Below are positions 21,258-30,701 of a DNA stretch of 64,000 nt, one piece after another. Positions within the stretch are counted from its first letter, which is position 1, and every line of letters starts with the position of its first letter. This DNA is from Schlesneria sp. Its GTDB lineage: Bacteria; Planctomycetota; Planctomycetia; Planctomycetales; Planctomycetaceae. Both the position numbers and the translations under genes were made by a program. The stretch lies in contig JAQGHU010000114.1 in assembly GCA_028291515.1 (NCBI GenBank), forward strand, positions 62,001 to 126,000, written 5' to 3'. The notes below the pieces were generated by a model. That model was not told where the DNA came from, made no database searches, and worked only from the letters and a program-made list of their open reading frames with translations.

Positions 21258-23108
21258 TTAGCGAATTCGCTTCCACCGCCACCACTGCGGATAGAACGGA
21301 ACAGAATACTCGGGATACTCCCAAGCCTCTTTCTGTTCCTCTGGAAATTGATCTCGATTGAATTGCCCATCATTTGGCGGTACGGCGCGATGCCCGATCA
21401 ACGTAAAGCCGTGGCCTCCATTGAGGAATGGAATTCCGTGCGGCCAGTAGATAAAGAATGCCTTGCCGATCAAGGCCTGGCGTTCGACAGCATGACGGTT
21501 CGGTGCGTGTCGAACCTCGTTTGGCCAGAGCCGGCTATCCTGGCTGCGAGGACTGTTATCCCCCATCACGAAGAACTGATTGGCCTCCAGTTGCCGGAAC
21601 TCCACCTTTTGCGAGTTATTCTCGTAGATGTCGCCCCATTGCTGAGGATCGACCAACGCCTCTCGCAGTCGCAACCCTTCGTCCACTTCGTGATGTGGAG
21701 GCGAGTAGTTACCCGCGTCGTTCGACACGTTCTCGGCGCGATAGTAAATGTCGCGTTCGAGTAGCAACCTTGAGACGCTCGCGGTGAGCCCTTGAGCTGT
21801 GAAAGCCGCAGGTCGCAAGTCAGCGTCTTGTGGGCGTCGGTTTGAAGGGGCGTCGTACTCGGCTCCCGCACCAAATTCAATCAGCCCTGAACGCAGCCAG
21901 TTGTCGTTCACCCACAGGCAAAGCCGATCGTCGACATTAGCAAACCGCAGGTTGTAAGTTCCTGCACCTTTGATAGGCGTCTGTGCTTTCGCAAGTTCGA
22001 TCTGCGGTGCCGTTGCAGGATCAGCAGCCAGATCGTCGCTTCGAGTTAACGTCGCGAGGCCACTCGTTGGATTGATCGTGCAGCGATAGCGTCGCACGCC
22101 TTCATTCAGTTCCAGCGTAAAGTTGGCTTCGGGGTCGGCGACAGCTCCGATCTTCAGCGTGCAACTCAGGGTCAAATCGCCAACCCAGTAACAATCATCG
22201 TCAAGCCCCGGAGATCGTCCACCGGTGTAGGCATTGTAGCCACAGAAGTCGGAAACTAACTGTGGTCGAGGATTGGGAGTCGCCGACTTGTCCTGATCCG
22301 CGGCGGCCCAGTCGGGAATTGAAGGGACATAATGCGAATAGCGCACTGTCTGCGGCGTTGGTGATGCCGTGACTTTAAACTGCCGCGTCTGAGGATCCTG
22401 CTTCCATCCTCCCTCGGATTCTGAATTCCACGCCTCCGGCCAGCCGTTCTTGATTAAGCCAACCGGCGCATGCCGATCATCATAGACCGCCTGCTGCAAA
22501 AGTTTTTGCTTGTTCGGGTCCTGCTTCCGCAAGATCTGGAATGGGCCAGTCTGATCGCGACGAGCGTAGATGTCGCCACGCTCGACACGAATCGTCTCGC
22601 CGGGAAGGCCGATCAGTCGTTTGATGTAATTTTTCTGAGTGTCTTCCGGATATCGAAACACGATAACATCCCAACGACTGGGATTCTGAAATTGATACGC
22701 CGCTTTGTTGACCAGGATTCGATCACCCTTGAACACTGGCAGCGACCGCACGTCATGAATGTGTCGGCAATTCGGACACATCGACTGCTCGATGCGCCGC
22801 GAGGGGATCAAAAAGGTGCCCCCTTCATCCAACTCGTCGCTGGCCCCAATCGCATACTGAAAACCGCAGGCGGGACAATCAACTTCTTTATTGCGCCCAT
22901 AAAGCGTGGGGGCCATCGAACCAGTCGGGATCACGAAGGCTTCTGCGACAAATGTCCGAAACAGCAGCGCCAGTACGAACGCGAATGCAATTGATTCAAG
23001 GGTCTCACGAAAGACGCCTTGATGGTTGGAATGCTGCGGAACCCGTTCCAATTCGGGCGTTTTTTTGATAACCGGCATACCGACCGGCTGACTGTTGGCT
23101 TTCGACAA
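21258..23108 (-). CDS. lepB: Signal peptidase I with zinc ribbon and large inserted domain
   Basis: A leader peptidase of 616 residues, about twice the usual length. After a cytoplasmic lead and one membrane helix (about 37-58) comes the catalytic serine S64 in VIPTGSMAPTLYG. A four-cysteine zinc-ribbon insert (CPACG then CPNCR) follows before the box with the catalytic lysine (RWDVIVFRYPED..NYIKRLIGLPGE). Next is an insertion of roughly 300 residues resembling a beta-sandwich (GDLTLSCTLKIG..FTLELNEG), and finally the conserved MGDNSPRSQDSR box. A TTG start at 23108 is preferred because AAGGA lies eight bases upstream; the ATG at 23081 gives a shorter alternative. Confidence 0.85.
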   Translation of the reverse strand: MSKANSQPVGMPVIKKTPELERVPQHSNHQGVFRETLESIAFAFVLALLFRTFVAEAFVIPTGSMAPTLYGRNKEVDCPACGFQYAIGASDELDEGGTFLIPSRRIEQSMCPNCRHIHDVRSLPVFKGDRILVNKAAYQFQNPSRWDVIVFRYPEDTQKNYIKRLIGLPGETIRVERGDIYARRDQTGPFQILRKQDPNKQKLLQQAVYDDRHAPVGLIKNGWPEAWNSESEGGWKQDPQTRQFKVTASPTPQTVRYSHYVPSIPDWAAADQDKSATPNPRPQLVSDFCGYNAYTGGRSPGLDDDCYWVGDLTLSCTLKIGAVADPEANFTLELNEGVRRYRCTINPTSGLATLTRSDDLAADPATAPQIELAKAQTPIKGAGTYNLRFANVDDRLCLWVNDNWLRSGLIEFGAGAEYDAPSNRRPQDADLRPAAFTAQGLTASVSRLLLERDIYYRAENVSNDAGNYSPPHHEVDEGLRLREALVDPQQWGDIYENNSQKVEFRQLEANQFFVMGDNSPRSQDSRLWPNEVRHAPNRHAVERQALIGKAFFIYWPHGIPFLNGGHGFTLIGHRAVPPNDGQFNRDQFPEEQKEAWEYPEYSVPFYPQWWRWKRIR

Positions 23109-23796
23109 TTCCACTATCCTTACATGGTCAGCGGCTCGACGCCTTTGGCGACATCCGTTCGACAACCAGATCATCGTCGCGTCGATAGCCTCTTGACGCA
23201 CGATCCACGCCCGCAATCCCTTTGGGCCAATCCAGCCTGGAAACTATAACCGATCCAGTTCTCGCAGAAAATGCGTCCTTTCGACTTTTACCAAAAGGAT
23301 TTGCGGCTCCAAACCACGCCTTGATGAGCAACCGTCAACGTTCAGCGACAATGAGGGTCAACGCGCGGAATGTCACGGGAAGCTGTCATCGCCACCTCGA
23401 CGACGTGCCAACAAAAGTATCAGGAATGCTGGGTCGATGCGGCGGTCGTGTCACTCGGACGACCGGAATTAACACCCGAGAATGCCCTCGCTCCAACTTG
23501 ACCAACCGCTGACTAAAATCGTAAGTCATTTGGAATAAATAGATTAAGGGTGACATAACAGCATCATTTCGCATTCCTGCACAAGCCTGACTCATGTCCG
23601 ACCCTGTCCAGCTCAGGGTTGCAACCGGCACGGAGATTTGCCACAATCTTCCATTCCCACAATGGTTAGCTACAAGTCTAACGTAGTTGGCCAGCTTGCT
23701 TAGGTGGGGCGCTGCAATGCTACGGACAGCATCCGCGATTGGTTGCGATTGCTGTGATCTGTTTTTGAGTCATTTTGTTAGAGAGATTCGCGGGTT
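23109..23796. other. Intergenic region between lepB and the tRNA-proximal gene
   Basis: No gene is seen. Short frames exist on both strands but lack family features and ribosome sites. The left end must hold the lepB-lptB promoter and the right end that of the small gene at 23797. Confidence 0.5.
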
Positions 23797-24042
23797 ATGC
23801 CTCTATCGCGCACCACGCTCGAACGTCAAATTCAAACGGCGAAGGACGCCCTCGCAGATTGGGTCAAGACACTGACCGGGCAGGGCCTCGAACGTCCTCA
23901 GTTCAAGAAAAACCCTCGCTGGCGCCAGTTGAACGCTGATTGCAATGCAATTCGCCGCCGCTTGGATCGAGTTGCGGAAATCGAAGCCAATAACGCCGAA
24001 GTCGCCGAGCGTAAATCCGCAAAGCTAGCTCCTGCCGAGTAA
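23797..24042 (+). CDS. Small conserved hypothetical protein
   Basis: An 81-residue basic, all-helical protein (two predicted helices around 5-25 and 43-75, the second rich in Arg, Ala and Glu) with no catalytic motif. A weak GAGAG lies about 15 bases upstream. It sits directly before tRNA-Ser and may mark the undisturbed chromosome side of the integration site. Function unknown. Confidence 0.5.
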   Translation: MPLSRTTLERQIQTAKDALADWVKTLTGQGLERPQFKKNPRWRQLNADCNAIRRRLDRVAEIEANNAEVAERKSAKLAPAE

Positions 24043-24129
24043 CTCGCGAATCAACTGTTCGATTGCCGTTCGACTTCTGCACAACAGGGTTCGCGTAGCG
24101 CAATCGCGATAGATCGAGATCCGAATACT

Positions 24130-24216
<87 letters not shown>

Positions 24217-24273
24217 AATACTTTCCTGCTGTCGCCGCAACTACTTATAAATAAGTGAGTTGCGAGCAGGAAT

Positions 24274-24316
24274 CCTGATTGGCACAGTCGAGTGTGCCAC
24301 GACTGTGCCAATCAGG
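24274..24316. repeat. Perfect 17-bp inverted repeat between tRNA and integrase
   Basis: CCTGATTGGCACAGTCG at 24274-24290 is matched by its exact reverse complement at 24300-24316, separated by nine bases. It lies 58 bases after the tRNA and about 120 bases beyond the integrase stop. No T-run follows on the integrase strand, so it is not a standard terminator. It could be a recombinase arm site, a core of an att structure, or a stem protecting the integrase mRNA end. Confidence 0.75.
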
Positions 24317-24437
24317 GAGCGACAGAAGTTGGGACAGGTCTCAGTCATGAGATTCTCAATCGCCGGCTGGGCGAGTTGTCTCCTACTTAACGAACACTCG
24401 GACTTCCCCACCATCACTCTGATGCTGGGCTGCTGCT

Positions 24438-25622
24438 TCAATACAGTTTCACCTGTTTCATCTGGCGAATCGATTCTTCGTCGTGCAGGTGATAGTAGCG
24501 ATGGACCATGCGGCTATTCCGATGGCCCAGCCATTTCATGAGCACTCGTTCCGGAACTTTGCTATTGGCACAGTTGGAGCAGAAATAATGCCGAAAGCTG
24601 TGCAGCCGTCCATCAACGAAACCGAGTTCATCAACCGCTGAAGGAAACTGCGGAGATAGCGGCGTCAGAACATCACGGATCAGAATACGACGGACGGTGT
24701 CTGCTTTGATTTTGCCGTCCAGAGGTCCATGGAAGACTCGCCCGTCTGAATGGTGCGGCAGCAACCCCAAGACCTCCAGGAGGGTTTTGTGAATCGGAAA
24801 CGTTCGATCACGTCCCGATTTTGTCGTTCGTTTTTCCTTGCCTTGGCGGGATTTCTTTGTGGTCTCATCGGTCAGGCTGATCAGCCCCTTTTCCATGTCG
24901 ACGTCCGACCACCTGAGCGATGCCAGTTCTGAGATCCGAAGGCCGGTCGCTGCTAGACCGATGACGACACCCCGAAGCCAGGCCAACTCTGGCGTCTCAC
25001 AATGCTTCAGGATCGCCTTGACTTCCACCGTCCTGTAGCAGTACGTGTCAGTTCCGTCGGGCTTCCGCAGCGGGTATTTAAGGGCGACAGCGCTGGGTAG
25101 GTGGTGATTCTCGATCAGGAATTTCAGAATCTGCTTCAGCGTCGTAAGCTCCAAGTATTCCGTCGCATAAGCATATGATTCGCCATCGAGCCAACCGGCA
25201 TAGTCGTCCATCAGTTGGCGATTCAGTTCGTTCCACGTTCTTCGCCGCTGCTCCTCCGCAAAAGGAATGAACTTGTCAAGCACTGCCTTATAACGTTTCG
25301 CAGTTGATCGCCGGGGACCACCCGAGACTTGAGGGCGATTGATATAGCTCTCGTACAGCGTGCGACCGTCCGCCCATGTCAGGATTTGATGCGCCTCTGT
25401 GTTCAGCAGATTGGCATCAGCCAATCCCAGTTGCACAGCCATCGTCAAATCTAACTCTTCAAGAATCGTTAGGGCTTCTGCACGATCTCGCGTTTCCAGA
25501 GTTCGCCGACCCAATGACGGGTGACTGCCACGGCCGTCGGCGAAGTAAATCCCATTCCGCTGGCCTATCAGCCAGCGAAAATATCGACACCGAAGCTCTT
25601 CCTTCTTCTTGGGTCTGGGCAT
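24438..25622 (-). CDS. Tyrosine recombinase / integrase
   Basis: A site-specific recombinase of 394 residues. The C-terminal catalytic domain has the first Arg in [16 protein letters not shown], the H-x-x-R box in [12 protein letters not shown], the second His in MKWLGHRNS and the nucleophilic Tyr in the [11 protein letters not shown] segment. An N-terminal SAM-like core-binding domain precedes it. The ATG at 25622 has GAAGGA eleven bases upstream; an in-frame ATG at 25646 lacks one. Position next to tRNA-Ser and an excisionase-like gene upstream identify it as the integrase of a mobile island. Confidence 0.93.
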   Translation of the reverse strand: MPRPKKKEELRCRYFRWLIGQRNGIYFADGRGSHPSLGRRTLETRDRAEALTILEELDLTMAVQLGLADANLLNTEAHQILTWADGRTLYESYINRPQVSGGPRRSTAKRYKAVLDKFIPFAEEQRRRTWNELNRQLMDDYAGWLDGESYAYATEYLELTTLKQILKFLIENHHLPSAVALKYPLRKPDGTDTYCYRTVEVKAILKHCETPELAWLRGVVIGLAATGLRISELASLRWSDVDMEKGLISLTDETTKKSRQGKEKRTTKSGRDRTFPIHKTLLEVLGLLPHHSDGRVFHGPLDGKIKADTVRRILIRDVLTPLSPQFPSAVDELGFVDGRLHSFRHYFCSNCANSKVPERVLMKWLGHRNSRMVHRYYHLHDEESIRQMKQVKLY

Positions 25623-25661
25623 AGTCAAAGAAATCCTTCGAAGCATTTGGAATGGTTGATC

Positions 25662-25949
25662 TTATGTCTTCTGACGCCAGCGTCCTCTTGATCGAGATGC
25701 AGGGATGGCCGCAGATGTTTTGCGATCGTGAGTAGTGATCACAGGCGGCTGCGCCGCTTGCGCTGATGATGGCTGCCGCGTGGGGAGGCTCGTAACGGGG
25801 ATCAAGATCCTCGTCCCTGGTCCGCCCGGTTGCCACACGCCTATGGATCCGTCGCGAATCCGGCGACGTACCGTTTTGTCCGATAAAGATGTCAGCGTGA
25901 CATACTCTTCGATCGTCACGTATTCACGACCGTCGATTACCGTTTCCAT
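25662..25949 (-). CDS. Excisionase-like DNA-binding protein
   Basis: A 95-residue protein whose first 60 residues (YVTIEEYVTLTSLSDKTVRRRIRDGSIGVWQPG) form a MerR/Xis-type winged helix; the tail is Pro/Arg-rich. Such proteins direct integrases towards excision. It ends 39 bases before the integrase start and is transcribed with it. A role as a transcription regulator of the integrase is also possible. Confidence 0.7.
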   Translation of the reverse strand: METVIDGREYVTIEEYVTLTSLSDKTVRRRIRDGSIGVWQPGGPGTRILIPVTSLPTRQPSSAQAAQPPVITTHDRKTSAAIPASRSRGRWRQKT

Positions 25950-26070
25950 GGTTTGCTCGCGATCGCCGCACTGTTCGTTGTCACGTCACAGGCGAGATCA
26001 AACCAGAGCAACCACCTGCAAAGAAGTGGTTATCCATGCAAGGATTTTCACCATTTCGCCGAGCAGGCGA

Positions 26071-27138
26071 TCAAGAGAGGCCCACGTAACGACGCTGCCA
26101 CTCATGGCCCAGGAGGTCTTCAATTTTCCTCAAGTCCAATTTGATCGTGTCGGTATTGACATTGAGGAAAGTTGCAAAGGCTTCAATGAGGCGGGTCTTC
26201 TTCCGCCGCAAGGGTTCAGGAAAGCGACGATGAAGCAACCGCCAATAATGTTGCAGGCGAAACCAGCGTTCGTACATGGGAATGACTTTTTTTCCCAAGT
26301 TTCCAGATCGAACAATCGCGAGCCATTCATGCAGGTTTTCCGGTGCAGTGGTGCCTCGGATCGCGTCCTCAATCATTTCGTGGAACGGCCCACGACCGGG
26401 AGTTGTATAGATGTCCGGGATCGACGCTTTGAGAATTCCGGAATCGTCCTCGGCCGCGGCGGGTTGGACGGTGGGGATTTCAAAGGGCAGAGGATATGGC
26501 AGGTATGGATGCGCCAACGATTGCAAACGCCAGCGAGAATAGAACCGATGGCAGTCTGCGACCCACTCAGCAGTTTCAGCAACGCTGATGTCCAGACCGT
26601 CGCTGCTGGAGCGTAGGGGCTGAGGGAATCCGTGTTGCTGGATCGGAGTTCGGTGCCGAGTTAGCAGCAAATCATGCTCGTCAAGAAACGCTCGTCGCGT
26701 CAACAACCATCCCAAGTATCCGCGACGGACGACGTCCACCGTCTGAAGCCGGGCATTTGACGTACGAGCCAACAGCCTCGCCTGCGCGCGATTTCCAAAA
26801 TCTTGTGTCGCTTCGGTATCGAGAGGGTTCGAGTAGTCCAAGTCGTAATGCTGGACATAGCGGCCTTTGTGGATCGCGACATTTCCCCATTTGCTACCCG
26901 CCGCTTGACCGAGCTCAGCTTCTCGCTCCAACGCCAGCGTCGAAAATCTCCCGCTGCCAACGCGCTCAATGACGAGAGTCATCAATCGTGGAGGGACAAT
27001 GTAGCAGGTGCCCCCATCGAGAACAGCAGCATGATTCCAAGATAGTGGAACGTAAAATTGATCAACATCGTATTCGGCCAAGGTTGCAAACAGAGGTTTA
27101 CGTAGCATCACATTCCAATCCACCGAGAGTCCGTCCAT
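26071..27138 (-). CDS. Island hypothetical protein, 355 aa
   Basis: I do not recognise this protein. It has a mixed alpha/beta N-terminal 150 residues, several Arg/Trp-rich segments (RRGYLGWLLTRRAFLDEHDLLL, HRFYSRWRLQSLAHPYLPYPLP), and a helical C terminus. No membrane helix, signal peptide or catalytic motif is obvious. A start at the ATG of residue 11 is possible. It lies between the DUF4230-like gene and the recombination module and is part of the minus-strand island. The 190-base gap upstream of it holds no gene. Confidence 0.6.
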   Translation of the reverse strand: MDGLSVDWNVMLRKPLFATLAEYDVDQFYVPLSWNHAAVLDGGTCYIVPPRLMTLVIERVGSGRFSTLALEREAELGQAAGSKWGNVAIHKGRYVQHYDLDYSNPLDTEATQDFGNRAQARLLARTSNARLQTVDVVRRGYLGWLLTRRAFLDEHDLLLTRHRTPIQQHGFPQPLRSSSDGLDISVAETAEWVADCHRFYSRWRLQSLAHPYLPYPLPFEIPTVQPAAAEDDSGILKASIPDIYTTPGRGPFHEMIEDAIRGTTAPENLHEWLAIVRSGNLGKKVIPMYERWFRLQHYWRLLHRRFPEPLRRKKTRLIEAFATFLNVNTDTIKLDLRKIEDLLGHEWQRRYVGLS

Positions 27139-27328
27139 TGCTTCATCTGCAAACCCTTACTTGCCGAACGAGTGATGAAGCCACACATTTGCTTGGACTA
27201 TTCGCCGTACTGCATTATCAATTCGTCTGGTGCGAGATTCCAGCATGCCGCAGTTTTGCGAAGTCCGAATGCGGGATAGTGACTTTGCACCACCCTCGGA
27301 TATCGCCCCCTCACCTCGGCAGGGACTG

Positions 27329-27913
27329 TCAATCACTCCACTCGACGGTCACCCTCCAATCTATGATGTCATACAGTTGCCCTATCAGCCGTTCGGCCTG
27401 CGCTCGGGCAGGCGTGAGATGCCGTTCCGAGCCAGCCGCAGCCGCAATCAATTGTTGTGCGTGAACCATCGCTGCATCACGGAACGCTCCCTGATCGCCC
27501 CATTTCCAGGGCAGCCAGGTGTTACGCTCCACGCTCCACGTCCGGGTCTTTTCATGGTCAATCCGGGCCGAGATCACATGCAGGGGAGGCAGGCGAATTG
27601 TCGCGGTCCGCTTGGTGTTATCGACGCGGACGATCTTCGCTTGCGAGAGATCGCACGACAACAGAGCATCTCCCCCGATCAACCACACGCCCCGCAGACC
27701 TTGGCCCTCTGCGGTCAAGATGTCGGTCACGTGAATCCTCGTCGTAGCGAGCTCACCGATTCGCTCAAGCTGAGCAATCGACGGGCGAAGGGCGCGAGAG
27801 TGTTTTTCAAGGTCTCGTTGGTTCCATTGGTCATGCCAGAATATCCCGGCTAACATCGCTCCCGACAGTAGAAGCGCACTGGCCCACCAGATTAAGTTCC
27901 TTGGAAAAAACAT
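27329..27913 (-). CDS. DUF4230-like membrane-anchored protein
   Basis: A 194-residue protein with one N-terminal membrane helix (about 5-25) and an extracytoplasmic domain resembling DUF4230 (LATTRIHVTDILTAEGQGLRGVWLIGGDALLSCDLSQAKI...ATIRLPPLHVISARIDHEKTRTW). The function of that family is unknown; its members are anchored extracytoplasmic domains. The frame is open far upstream, but the ATG at 27913 overlaps the stop of the preceding gene as TAATG, indicating translational coupling. It is the last gene of the run that follows the E1 gene. Confidence 0.75.
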   Translation of the reverse strand: MFFPRNLIWWASALLLSGAMLAGIFWHDQWNQRDLEKHSRALRPSIAQLERIGELATTRIHVTDILTAEGQGLRGVWLIGGDALLSCDLSQAKIVRVDNTKRTATIRLPPLHVISARIDHEKTRTWSVERNTWLPWKWGDQGAFRDAAMVHAQQLIAAAAGSERHLTPARAQAERLIGQLYDIIDWRVTVEWSD

Positions 27914-28293
27914 TAGGGTGGTCCTTTTTGCTGAATTTGTCGGTTTTGGGAATGAGCTGAAGTGGAACCACTGTAGTTGTAGTCCAGCCCTTGATAACGA
28001 ACCGTTCCCGATGACTCCGGTCGTTTTGGACCAGATACGGCCGTCTGATTTGATGTGGATCGCTGGAGATGAGCAGACTGATGCGCGCAGCTCATCAGGA
28101 ATGGCAGCATGAACAGCGCCAGCGAAACACTGAAGGCGACGCTGCGGTCGCGGGTCACGAGAACCGTCAAGCGTGCTGGAGCCACAATTCGCCGATGACG
28201 CCGTCGAACCTGCCAACGTCGCTGGTTGGATCGCGGGGTTCGGAGGCCAGTACGACGCCGGACATGACGACGGCTTCGAGGAGAGTGAGACAT
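27913..28293 (-). CDS. Small lipoprotein-like membrane protein
   Basis: A 126-residue protein with a very Arg-rich N terminus (about 45 residues), one hydrophobic segment (VAFSVSLALFMLPFLMSCA) ending in a lipobox-like LMSC, and a Ser/Gln-rich tail. The frame is open to 28362; the ATG at 28293 is chosen tentatively because the upstream part looks out of character. Its stop overlaps the next ATG (TAATG). Function unknown; probably a partner of the DUF4230-like protein. Confidence 0.5.
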   Translation of the reverse strand: MSHSPRSRRHVRRRTGLRTPRSNQRRWQVRRRHRRIVAPARLTVLVTRDRSVAFSVSLALFMLPFLMSCAHQSAHLQRSTSNQTAVSGPKRPESSGTVRYQGLDYNYSGSTSAHSQNRQIQQKGPP

Positions 28294-28399
28294 GAATCGA
28301 CTCCTAAAAAGGTCGAGAGAAGCGGAGCAGAGATGTGCGAACGAAAGCGCGTTCGTCCGCACCTTGGAGAGGACGGAATATCTTGAATCCCGATGACAT

Positions 28400-29047
28400 T
28401 CAGGCAGCCGTGAGCTCGCCGGCCAACAAGTTCAACGTGAGATCTCGCTCAACAGAGACACCGCGGAGCCAGCGGGCGAATTGATGCACCATGATTCCTG
28501 CGGCCAGACTGGCCGTGTAAATCGTGCTGCGAGCGGTACAGCGGCCGGGTTGAGCTTCCGAAGCCGCAAATAGCGTCGTGGGATAGTGCTCGCGACCAGT
28601 GTCTTGCGTGACCGCCAACACGCGAATCACTTCGCCCAGCATTCGACCGTCAGTCCAAAAGTCACAAGTTTTGTTAACGGATCGCCAGATGGCAGCGCGC
28701 GTGGTAATCGAATCGACGCAGCAGAATACAGCTTCACCAATTGGATGAGTAACACGATAACGATCAGTAATCGTACTGACCTCAATCGTAGCATCGATTT
28801 GACGAACGACAGCTGCGGTGGCCGCGACTTTGGGTGACGAGATATCGATGGTGAAATACCCCTGCGTGGTGACATTTTTCTCTTCCACCATGTCAAAATC
28901 GATGAGCTGGAGTTGTCGCACGCCGAGCGCGGCCAGTTGCAGCGCCACCTGCCGCCCGATCGCTCCGACACCGATCACGGTCGCCGTGATGTTTTCTAAG
29001 GCCTGGCTGGGAACAAGATCCTGCTGTCGAATGAAGCGGTCTGTCAA
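28400..29047 (-). CDS. ThiF/E1-like adenylating enzyme
   Basis: A minimal E1 of 215 residues consisting of one Rossmann-type adenylation domain. It should adenylate the C terminus of the small modifier encoded upstream and pass it on as a thioester. Seen: nucleotide loop GVGAIG (26-31), ID50FD52 and N58 for ATP/Mg, K73, and CVDSITTR (D112, R117). Cys170 in PGRCTARST is the best candidate for the transfer cysteine. No metal-binding CxxC pair of canonical ThiF/MoeB is present. I use the TTG at 29047, preceded by AGAAAGGG; the frame is open to 29350 but that part lies inside the JAB gene in another frame. Confidence 0.85.
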   Translation of the reverse strand: MTDRFIRQQDLVPSQALENITATVIGVGAIGRQVALQLAALGVRQLQLIDFDMVEEKNVTTQGYFTIDISSPKVAATAAVVRQIDATIEVSTITDRYRVTHPIGEAVFCCVDSITTRAAIWRSVNKTCDFWTDGRMLGEVIRVLAVTQDTGREHYPTTLFAASEAQPGRCTARSTIYTASLAAGIMVHQFARWLRGVSVERDLTLNLLAGELTAA

Positions 29048-29102
29048 AGAAATACCCTTTCTTGTGGAGTTGAGCAGTTGACTGCTGACGCAGATGAACG
29101 CG

Positions 29103-29771
29103 TCAGACAAGATCACTGGGAGAGCGGATCGACGAGTTAAGGAAGTCGAAGTCGTCCGGATAGAACTCCGTCCGATCGTTGAAGAAATCGAGTCCGTCGA
29201 GAATCGTGCCTGACTTCGCCTGTGAGACACAGGTACGGTATTCGCGATCCCAGACGAGGAGGTCCGCGGCTGGGAACGGATGTTCGTAGTCCACTTCGAA
29301 TGGTAACAGTTGCTCGCCGCCAGGACCGATTGAGAACCGGAGTCTGGCATAGGACTGTCCGCCGCAAGCCAGAATTGCCATCACGGCCCAGTCACTACGA
29401 CCAAAGACGCGGCGAAACGTCTCTTCGTCGACAGAACTCGGCCTGGCCGAGTTACCGGGATGCGTGTGGATCCAGACCCGACCAAATTGTTCCGGCCGCC
29501 GTCCTGCATCGATCTGATCGTCGAAGAATTCCGCGACGGATGTATCGTCAAACGCGACGCTTACCGTCGTGCAGACCTGCTGAATCAGAATCACGTCTTC
29601 GACCAGCAACAGATCATTGGGATGAGAGATCCCGAAGCCGCCAACTTCCGTGTCACCAGCATCACGCAGGTATAGCAGCTTCGCCCACGCGGTCGGTGTG
29701 AACCGCAGACTCGCTGGACGTGTCCGACTCCTCCTCTTCTTCCGCATTCGCTTCTTCATTCCTCGCAGCAT
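29103..29771 (-). CDS. JAB/MPN (JAMM) metallopeptidase
   Basis: A 222-residue protein with a complete JAMM zinc-isopeptidase motif: E42 in TEVGGFG, H102-T-H104-P, S112 and D115, spaced exactly as E...HxH(x7)S(x2)D. In ubiquitin-like systems such enzymes mature the modifier or remove it from targets. The N-terminal 20 residues are strongly basic. The ATG at 29771 has GAGGA five bases upstream and is the best start, although it lies inside the E2 gene: the two genes overlap by 110 bases in different frames. The C-terminal 90 residues beyond the JAB fold are acidic and unrecognised. The modifier's Gly-Ala end is a likely substrate. Confidence 0.88.
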   Translation of the reverse strand: MLRGMKKRMRKKRRSRTRPASLRFTPTAWAKLLYLRDAGDTEVGGFGISHPNDLLLVEDVILIQQVCTTVSVAFDDTSVAEFFDDQIDAGRRPEQFGRVWIHTHPGNSARPSSVDEETFRRVFGRSDWAVMAILACGGQSYARLRFSIGPGGEQLLPFEVDYEHPFPAADLLVWDREYRTCVSQAKSGTILDGLDFFNDRTEFYPDDFDFLNSSIRSPSDLV

Positions 29772-30690
29772 CGCAATCCTCGCAAAGTTGATTGATCAGA
29801 CAGTTTGAGCAGTACTTCAGGCGGCAATCGGGGCAGACTGCGAGACAGCTGGCGCAGGATCGCTCTTCGCAACGGCTGCAGGTTTCACGACAGTCGTCGC
29901 AGGAGGTCTGGTAGCAGTGATCGCAGTAGGTGCTGCAGCTGTCGCAGACATCCTGTTCGCAGTGATCACAGCAACAAGAGTCATCGTCACTGACAGAGTC
30001 ATCACAGATCCGGCACCTGGTTCCGTTCCAATCGGAGAGCGAGACATAAGGGCTGCTGCTGTTGTAGGTCAGCAGCGTTTGTTGGATGATCAGAAAGAAA
30101 TCAACGAATCGCCCATCCCACAGTGCATTCTGGAGCGGAACAGTGGCGTCTCCTTCGCAAAGTCGATTGTCGTTAACATGCGGGTGGGTGATATCCGGAC
30201 GAGAGACTGCGGGATTGGCATCCACCGCGATGACCTGAGACAGTCCCGTTACCAGGTCTTTGCCACTGAGGACGACACGAAATCGGCCCAGTTCGATTTC
30301 TTCCAAAGTGATCGGCGTGGTGATGACACTGATCGTTTCTTCGCGGAGGTCGAATTCAACATCCTCGAATTCTTCCGAGAGCGTTTTCAGTTCCTCGTAG
30401 AGCAAGCGTTGCGTCGGCAATACAGACAGCAGCGGTGTGCTTAGCGATTCCGCAATTTCATCGAGATGCCGACAGCTACGGATCAACTGTGTTTGCAGTT
30501 CGCGCACGGAATGCTGAAGAGCAATGGGCCAGCCGCGATGGACGCTCTGTTCGATCCGCTCAGCCAGACTCTGCAGCTGGGCAAACCGCTTGGGAGTGAA
30601 GTCCAAATTGACGGCAGGCTGAGGTTGTAGAGCCAGGCGATTGGCAAGCTTACCCGCCAATCGCCAGAGCGTCCGGTTGAAAGTTGGCAT
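29662..30690 (-). CDS. E2-like (UBC fold) conjugating enzyme with C-terminal zinc-knuckle repeats
   Basis: A 342-residue fusion. Residues 1-110 are mostly helical. Residues 112-215 look like a UBC fold, with the E2-style active site H169-P-H...L177-C178-E-G. Residues 226-306 contain 22 cysteines. Within 241-300 there are four consecutive 15-residue units of the form CxxCxxxxCxxCxxx, flanked by single CRIC and CEDC knuckles. This array may act as an E3-like or substrate-binding module, but lacks the C3HC4 spacing of a RING finger. The last 35 residues are very acidic. An AAGGAAA ribosome site precedes the ATG. The gene lies just after a terminator-like hairpin behind the modifier gene. Confidence 0.82.
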   Translation of the reverse strand: MPTFNRTLWRLAGKLANRLALQPQPAVNLDFTPKRFAQLQSLAERIEQSVHRGWPIALQHSVRELQTQLIRSCRHLDEIAESLSTPLLSVLPTQRLLYEELKTLSEEFEDVEFDLREETISVITTPITLEEIELGRFRVVLSGKDLVTGLSQVIAVDANPAVSRPDITHPHVNDNRLCEGDATVPLQNALWDGRFVDFFLIIQQTLLTYNSSSPYVSLSDWNGTRCRICDDSVSDDDSCCCDHCEQDVCDSCSTYCDHCYQTSCDDCRETCSRCEERSCASCLAVCPDCRLKYCSNCLINQLCEDCDAARNEEANAEEEEESDTSSESAVHTDRVGEAAIPA

Positions 30691-30701
30691 CGACGTTTCC
30701 T

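Noticed and set aside
24274-24316. Intrinsic terminator for the integrase gene
   Set aside because: The hairpin is strong but lacks a T-run on the minus strand and lies 120 bases after the stop codon.
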